NCBI GenBank assembly: GCA_037576195.1
Contig: CM075104.1
Location: 13,904,211-13,968,210 of the forward strand
Source of the DNA: Phytoseiulus persimilis
Lineage: Eukaryota > Arthropoda > Arachnida > Mesostigmata > Phytoseiidae
DNA length: 64,000 nucleotides
Reading direction: 5' to 3'
The notes beneath the pieces were generated by a model. The model saw only the letters and a program-made list of their open reading frames with translations, ran no database searches and was not told the origin of the DNA. Every line of letters starts with the position of its first letter. Positions within the stretch are counted from its first letter, which is position 1. Below, piece after piece: positions 57,601-64,000 of the stretch. Position numbers and translations under genes: made by a program.

Positions 57601-60600
57601 CCTTGAGCTGCGCCCAGTTTTCTCTGGCTCCGAATAACTACTCCCGGCTTTGATATCCTCGTTGCGGTCTTCGAAAAGAGCGTCTTTCTCGGTCCCGACC
57701 AGAGCATGAGAGGTCCCCGTTTTTCGGTAGGACTTCATCACGATTCTTTCATCGATGCCTCCCAACGTGGGTGCGACCCCACATAATAGCTACTTCCGCA
57801 TACTCTGTTCCCTGATCCTACCCGATACGCAGAACCCTGGAAGATAAGGGCTTTCACCTCCAATGCTGGTCCATCGAGTCCTTGAATGGCTTGCTCATGG
57901 GGACATGGAGAAGCTGCACCTGATGTGTGATATCTCAAGGAATATGTGCTAGTCGGGTGCTGTTTTTCGAAGCGTGTACGAACTTCGTTTAACGGAAGTC
58001 ATCACGCAAGATGTCACAGTTCCACAAGCGATCCATTTATCTTCAATTATTGGCGCCTGATTCCAGATCTCAGTCCTCCTGAGCATGCTCATCACACGAG
58101 ACGCTTTCTCAAAATATCCTACGTTTCGAAAAATTGCGGTCAAATGCGCTTCTAACCGCAATTCGATCGCGGTTATTTCGGTTATTAGCCGCGGTTGAAT
58201 AACCATTGCAAGGCCTGATGACTACATCTTCCCCTCGAACCAAACATTTCCAGATCATGGCTCATCTGATTTCGGGAATTCTCGCAGGGCACAAAACCTA
58301 TTTCGGTCACGCAACCAAGATGGCAGGGAGCCCGAAAATCATCTACTAGCGCACTCCGAAGAAGCCAGGGAATCCAGAGATATCGGCTCCAACGAAGCGG
58401 CTTCCCGGGTTTATTCCCTTTTCTCTTGGCGCACTCATCGGATCGCACAGAGAACAACGAGATTTCCCTTTCCGGGAGCCGTGCTGACTAATCGCGGAAT
58501 GTTTTTTCACCTGTTCCCGAATCCGATTTCAGCCCCGCAAGGCCTTGATTCCTGTTTGTCGACGAAGCATAACAGAGGCTTTGAGAGCTAGAAGAGCACT
58601 CGAGAACGTCGGAGAACGGTCACTGATTTTGGAACAAAAAACGGCAGAGCACCCGAACCGAGCCGACGTTTCGTTCCCGCGAACGTACGCTTGGTCATCG
58701 GAAAAGAGAAAACTCGTTTGGAGCGTTTCACGAGGAACTCCGATCCGATCCGAATAGACGCTCCCTCGGGCGGATTCTCGACCAAGGGAATCTCTTCTCG
58801 CGCGGAAAATCACGAACCGCTGAACATCGCTAGGCTCAAAGTTTGTTTTCATTGGTATTTAATTACAGTTTTGGTCGACAGCTTCAAACCCCTGTGCTTC
58901 CAAGCTGACGATCAATCTGTTGCGCACGGGGTCCACGTTAAGTCTCGACCAGCGGTCGGCGAGGGAGAACGGCTCTACTCTAAAATATTCATATCGAAAA
59001 TCGGTCACGGGCTCTGAATCGAACCGTTCATTAAGGGGGAAACCAGTGGAGGTCTCCGCCAGTGGGGGTTCGAGACGGCAGGGACCGACTCGAGGAGAAC
59101 ATGTTGATCATACGTCTTGGAAGAATTAGGGAGGAGAAACTCAGGTCCAAACCCGTGGCTCATGAAGGAACTAAATCGAGGTCCTACCTGGGAGCGGAAC
59201 GATGTTCTCAAGGTTATGTCATGCTCAACCGTCACCTGTCTGGCTTCTTCTTGGGAGTTATGATTGAGGAGAGAACGGGGAGCTCTCCTCTTGAGCAAGA
59301 CCCTGAATGAAATAAGGGCTCCGTGAGGTTCTCCACCGAGTATACCGATCACAAACCCAACTGAATTGAATCCGGTTTCGCCATCGGCAATCTACATACT
59401 TGCGAAGTAGAAAAACTTGCACGTGACTGCGGTCCTGTGTTCTCTCAGCTGACTCGAGGCCCATGACTCGGAGGAGCTCCGATACACATTGGAACCTCTC
59501 CTTGTAGTCTCCCCTTCCGCGTTCACGCTTCTCGCGTACATGGCCGCGAATTCGCCAGGAAACGCCTAGCTGAAGTGGAAGGAAGAACAGAGGCGACAAC
59601 CGATTCGCGACCACGATCTCCATCTGTTTCGGAGGACAAATCGGTTTTCGATGATTCCGAAGCCTGGGGAAAGATGGAAATGTTCCTGCTCTCAATGTTG
59701 GCGTTTTCCTCACTATATTCCGTCAAGAGTACATCGGCGAACAGATGGATGCGTGCACAGAACGACGAGCGGTTGCTGCCACGACAGGTTGAGATAGTTT
59801 TGGTGTTCACACTAGAAGCTTTCAAGTTCAATCGACGAGGTTGAAGCCATCATCGCGTGAGGCGTCCCGGCAAATTTCGCGCAGAAAATGACCGAGTGCT
59901 GGCGTCGGACGCGGAATTGACAATTTGCTCGGACGTCCATCTGGAAGCCCCTCGCTGGCGGGCAATATTCTCCCAGTAGCGAGTCAGTACGAAGGAAACG
60001 TTGTTGAAAAATCAACCCAGCACTCCTTGTTCAGGCGAGGCGTACGCGAAGTCTCGGGAGTAGGTCTCTGAGCGACTCAGTGAAAGCACCTCAGGAGGGC
60101 TCTCTGCGAGATGAAGCTCGGGAACCCGCCGGATACAACTTTGAATGTTCTGCCCTCTCTGAGCTGGGGAAAGAACCCAAGTTTCTCCGCTCGTTCTCTC
60201 GTGAAGCTAACGTTTCTGAATAACTTCCGAGCACATGTCCCCGCTTGGAGCTGAATAGTATTGAATGTCGGCGGAGAAATGCTTTGAGCGACTCCGTCCG
60301 TTGCCCAATGGTTCGCGCACATCGCTCAGCGAGTTTCGATAACGAGTTACAACTCGCCGGCCGGTCGGAGAACACATCTCTCCGTCCGGCCGGCCGGGCC
60401 ATGTCGTCGTCTGGAGCAGGAAAATCGTTGGTTTTGGCCGCGTCCGTCCGGGACGTACTGCGCCCTTATATCGAACGCACGCAGACTGAGCGGCGGGTGG
60501 TACTTGAGGAGTGGGATACGTTTCCCGAACCTCTCGCGAGGAGGTCTGCGCCGGTAAGGTCTCCCCGAACCCCCGTTTCAGTTTTGAGTCTCTGGCTCTT

Positions 60601-60713
60601 CCCGAGGGAAGATTTCCCCGTCCTCCTCGGGACTCAGTTCCTCGAGGTGCCTCCAGTTATAGCATTACTGCTCGTAGCTCGTTGACTCAGCCTGATATCT
60701 TGTTGGGGAAATC
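54686..60713. other. No confidently recognised gene
   Basis: About 6 kb downstream of the deacetylase gene. Frames of 60-150 codons occur on both strands with no family match. Minus-strand pieces at 55499-55843 look mildly coding-like, including a run reading GLLDNNDDTLMLTDQG, but they are split by a stop and unassigned. No RNA genes were seen. Confidence 0.35.
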
Positions 60714-60840
60714 TAGATCTATATATATAAAAATCCAGGGTCTGTTTGTTTGTTTGTTTGTTTGTCCTCAATAGGCTCCTCCGGTATTGATCGGATCGAC
60801 TTGGAACAAACTGCATAATGTAGGGCGGCTCACCGGGAAC
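60714..60840 (+). repeat. TATATATAAAAA...(GTTT)n dispersed-repeat-like sequence
   Basis: A TATATATATAAAAATCCAGG run leads into five TGTT/GTTT units (about 60743-60765), followed by a stretch with AATAGGCTCCTCCGG and GATCGGATCGACTTGGAAC. Sequences of this pattern recur in many arthropod genomes as part of dispersed repeats. I recognise the pattern but cannot name the family. It lies about 200 bp before the minisatellite array. Confidence 0.5.
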
Positions 60841-61040
60841 GACATAGGCCACCCACCCCTCCCCTCGTCCCCCCCTCGCGATTTACCCCAACTTTGACCC
60901 CCTCCATATTGTCACCCGCATCCAAATTCTGACGATAAGGTGCACCGCCCCGTTATGACGCCAGCCAGACTCTTAAGCCTCATCCCATCGTCATCGGATA
61001 TCCTTCCCCACCCGCTCTCCTATACATCTATCATAAAAAT

Positions 61041-64000
61041 ATCTGGAGGGGTGATTCCGAGACCAATAAGGCCACTACTTCCCAACTCTGGAGGGGTGAT
61101 TCCGAGACCAATCTGGCCATTAGTTTCCAACTCTGGAGGGGTGATTCCGGTACCAATCTGGCCATTACTTTCCAACTCTGGAGGGGTGATTCCGAGACCA
61201 ATCTGGCCATTACTTTCCAACTTTAGAGGGGTGATTCCGAGACCAATCTGGCCATTAGTTTCCAACTCTGGAGGGGTGATTTCGGTATCAATCTGGCCAT
61301 TACTTTCCAACTCTGGAGGGGTGATTCCGAGACCAATCTGGCCATTACTTTCCAACTCTGGAGGGGTGATTCCGGTACCAATCTGGCCATTAGTTTCCAA
61401 CTCTGGAGGGGTGATTCCGGTACCAATCTGGCCATTAGTTTCCAACTCTGGAGGGGTGATTTCGGTATCAATCTGGCCATTACTTTCCAACTCTGGAGGG
61501 GTGATTCCGAGACCAATCTGGCCATTACTTTCCAACTCTGGAGGGGTGATTTCGGTATCAATCTGGCCATTACTTTCCAACTCTGGAGGGGTGATTCCGG
61601 TACCAATCTGGCCATTAGTTTCCAACTCTGGAGGGGTGATTCCGGTACCAATCTGGCCATTAGTTTCCAACTCTGGAGGGGTGATTCCGGAACCAATCTG
61701 GCCATTAGTTTCCAACTCTGGAGGGGTGATTTCGGTATCAATCTGGCCATTACTTTCCAACTCTGGAGGGGTGATTCCGAGACCAATCTGGCCATTAGTT
61801 TCCAACTCTGGAGGGGTGATTTCGGTATCAATCTGGCCATTACTTTCCAACTCTGGAGGGGTGATTCCGGTACCAATCTGGCCATTAGTTTCCAACTCTG
61901 GAGGGGTGATTCCGGTACCAATCTGGCCATTAGTTTCCAACTCTGGAGGGGTGATTCCGGAACCAATCTGGCCATTACTTTCCAACTCTGGAGGGGTGAT
62001 TTCGGTATCAATCTGGCCATTACTTTCCAACTCTGGAGGGGTGATTTCGGTACCAATCTGGCCATTAGTTTCCAACTCTGGAGGGGTGATTCCGGTATCA
62101 ATCTGGCCATTCGTTTCCAACTCTGGAGGGGTGATTTCGGTATCAATCTGGCCATTACTTTCCAACTCTGGAGGGGTGATTCCGAGACCAATCTGGCCAT
62201 TACTTTCCAACTCTGGAGGGGTGATTCCGAGACCAATCTGGCCATCACTTTCCAACTCTGGAGGGGTGATTCCGGAACCAATCTGGCCATTACTTTCCAA
62301 CTCTGGAGGGGTGATTTCGGTACCAATCTGGCCATTAGTTTCCAACTCTGGAGGGGTGATTTCGGTACCAATCTGGCCATTCGTTTCCAACTCTGGAGGG
62401 GTGATTTCGGTACCAATCTGGCCATTAGTTTCCAACTCTGGAGGGGTGATTCCGGTACCAATCTGGCCATTCGTTTCCAACTCTGGAGGGGTGATTTCGG
62501 TATCAATCTGGCCATTACTTTCCAACTCTGGAGGGGTGATTCCGAGACCAATCTGGCCATTACTTTCCAACTCTGGAGGGGTGATTCCGAGACCAATCTG
62601 GCCATTACTTTCCAACTCTGGAGGGGTGATTCCGGAACCAATCTGGCCATTACTTTCCAACTCTGGAGGGGTGATTTCGGTACCAATCTGGCCATTACTC
62701 TCCAACTCTGGAGGGGTGATTCCGAGACCAATCTGGCCATTACTTTCCAACTCTGGAGGGGTGATTCCGAGACCAATCTGGCCATTACTTTCCAACTCTG
62801 GAGGGGTGATTCCGGAACCAATCTGGCCATTACTTTCCAACTCTGGAGGGGTGATTCCGGGACCAATCTGGCCATTACTTTCCAACTCTGGAGGGGTGAT
62901 TTCGGTACCAATCTGGCCATTAGTTTCCAACTCTGGAGGGGTGATTTCGGTACCAATCTGGCCATTAGTTTCCAACTCTGGAGGGGTGATTTCGGTACCA
63001 ATCTGGCCATTAGTTTCCAACTCTGGAGGGGTGATTCCGGTACCAATCTGGCCATTCGATTCCAACTCTGGAGGGGTGATTTCGGTATCAATCTGGCCAT
63101 TACTTTCCAACTCTGGAGGGGTGATTCCGAGACCAATCTGGCCATTACTTTCCAACTCTGGAGGGGTGATTCCGAGACCAATCTGGCCATTACTTTCCAA
63201 CTCTGGAGGGGTGATTCCGGAACCAATCTGGCCATTACTTTCCAACTCTGGAGGGGTGATTTCGGTACCAATCTGGCCATTAGTTTCCAACTCTGGAGGG
63301 GTGATTCCGGTACCAATCTGGCCATTCGTTTCCAACTCTGGAGGGGTGATTTCGGTATCAATCTGGCCATTACTTTCCAACTCTGGAAGGGTGATTTCGG
63401 TATCAATCTGGCCATTACTTTCCAACTCTGGAGGGGTGATTCCGGTACCAATCTGGCCATTAGTTTCCAACTCTGGAGGGGTGATTCCGGAACCAATCTG
63501 GCCATTACTTTCCAACTCTGGAGGGGTGATTCCGGGACCAATCTGGCCATGACTTTCCAACTCTGGAGGGGTGATTCTGAGACCAATCTGGCCATTACTT
63601 TCCAACTCTGGAGGGGTGATTCCGAGACCAATCTGGCCATTAGTTTCCAACTCTGGAGGGGTGATTTCGGTATCAATCTGGCCATTACTTTCCAACTCTA
63701 GAGGGGTGATTCCGGGACCAATCTGGCCATTACTTTCCAACTCTGGAGGGGTGATTACGAGACCAATCTGGCCATTAGTTTCCAACTCTGGAGGGGTGAT
63801 TACGAGACCAATCTGGCCGTTAGTTTCCAACTCTGGAGGGGTGATTCCGGTATCAATCTGGCCATCACTTTCCAACTCTGGAGGGGTGATTCCGAGACCA
63901 ATCTGGCCATTACTTTCCAACTCTGGAGGGGTGATTCCGAGACCAATCTGGCCATTACTTTCCAACTCTGGAGGGGTGATCCCGGGACCAATCTGACCAT
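61041..64000. repeat. 45-bp minisatellite, about 66 copies, open at window end
   Basis: The unit is 45 bp, of the form TCTGGAGGGGTGATTCCGAG plus ACCAATCTGGCCATTACTTTCCAAC (split here for length). About 66 copies run without interruption to the end of the window. Units differ mainly at two spots: the bases after GATT (ccgaga, tcggta, ccggta, ccggaa, ccggga) and those after GGCCATT (ac, ag, cg). Because 45 is divisible by three, long frames stay open on both strands: plus 60940-63552 (870 codons), minus 61020-63965 (981) and minus 61223-63685 (820). A 15-residue repeat such as ESNGQIGLGITPPEL results. No signal peptide or non-repeat domain is attached in this window, so coding status is undecided. 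Confidence 0.95.

Noticed and set aside
60940..63965. Very long frames (870, 981 and 820 codons) as protein genes
   Set aside because: They arise from a 45-bp repeat whose length is divisible by three, are open on both strands at once, and have no non-repeat domain. Kept as a repeat with coding status undecided.
61041..64000. CRISPR-like array
   Set aside because: Units are contiguous near-identical 45-mers without unique spacers, and the genome is eukaryotic.

Overview
This window reads as eukaryotic nuclear DNA from an arthropod. Genes are split by GT-AG introns, many only about 90-100 bp long. Recognisable proteins include a cuticle-type chitin deacetylase, an ASB8-like SOCS-box protein, two aldo-keto reductases and divergent ionotropic-receptor-like chemoreceptors. 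Roughly balanced base composition, compact introns and a chemoreceptor array would fit a mite such as a phytoseiid (Parasitiformes). The lineage is an inference; the sequence alone does not prove it.

Layout. (1) 1.9-13.6 kb, minus strand: a tandem array of three related units. In each, an ionotropic-receptor-like (IR) coding region is followed by sequence from a Tigger/pogo DDE transposase. Unit 1 has an open IR frame and a broken transposase tail. Unit 2 is a pseudogene. Unit 3 is one 980-codon frame joining IR and transposase parts. A vaccinia-related-kinase-like fragment lies between units 2 and 3. (2) 13.8-15.4 kb: a small foldback element and a larger inverted-repeat element holding a fragment of a second transposase family. 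(3) 17.9-19.2 kb, plus strand: a five-exon ASB8-like gene. (4) 20.0-24.0 kb, minus strand: two tandem aldo-keto reductase genes with all four catalytic residues. (5) 24-42 kb: about 18 kb with no confidently recognised gene, one tRNA-like/SINE-like remnant and a 398-bp segment copied from about 3.9 kb away. (6) 44.5-54.7 kb, plus strand: a nine-exon secreted chitin deacetylase with a chitin-binding domain, a possible TATA box 2.2 kb upstream, and changed metal-ligand positions. (7) 54.7-61 kb: no recognised gene. (8) 61.04 kb to the window end: about 66 copies of a 45-bp minisatellite that stays open on both strands.

The genes do not form one pathway. The strongest novelty candidate is the IR-transposase fusion. 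The receptor keeps three membrane segments and is joined in frame to a DDE domain that lacks the usual DNA-binding part and has lost its first catalytic aspartate. The same order and the same loss appear in two units, so the fusion and the inactivation predate the duplication.

Exon boundaries were set by hand from splice consensus, reading frame and protein conservation. No database search was run.
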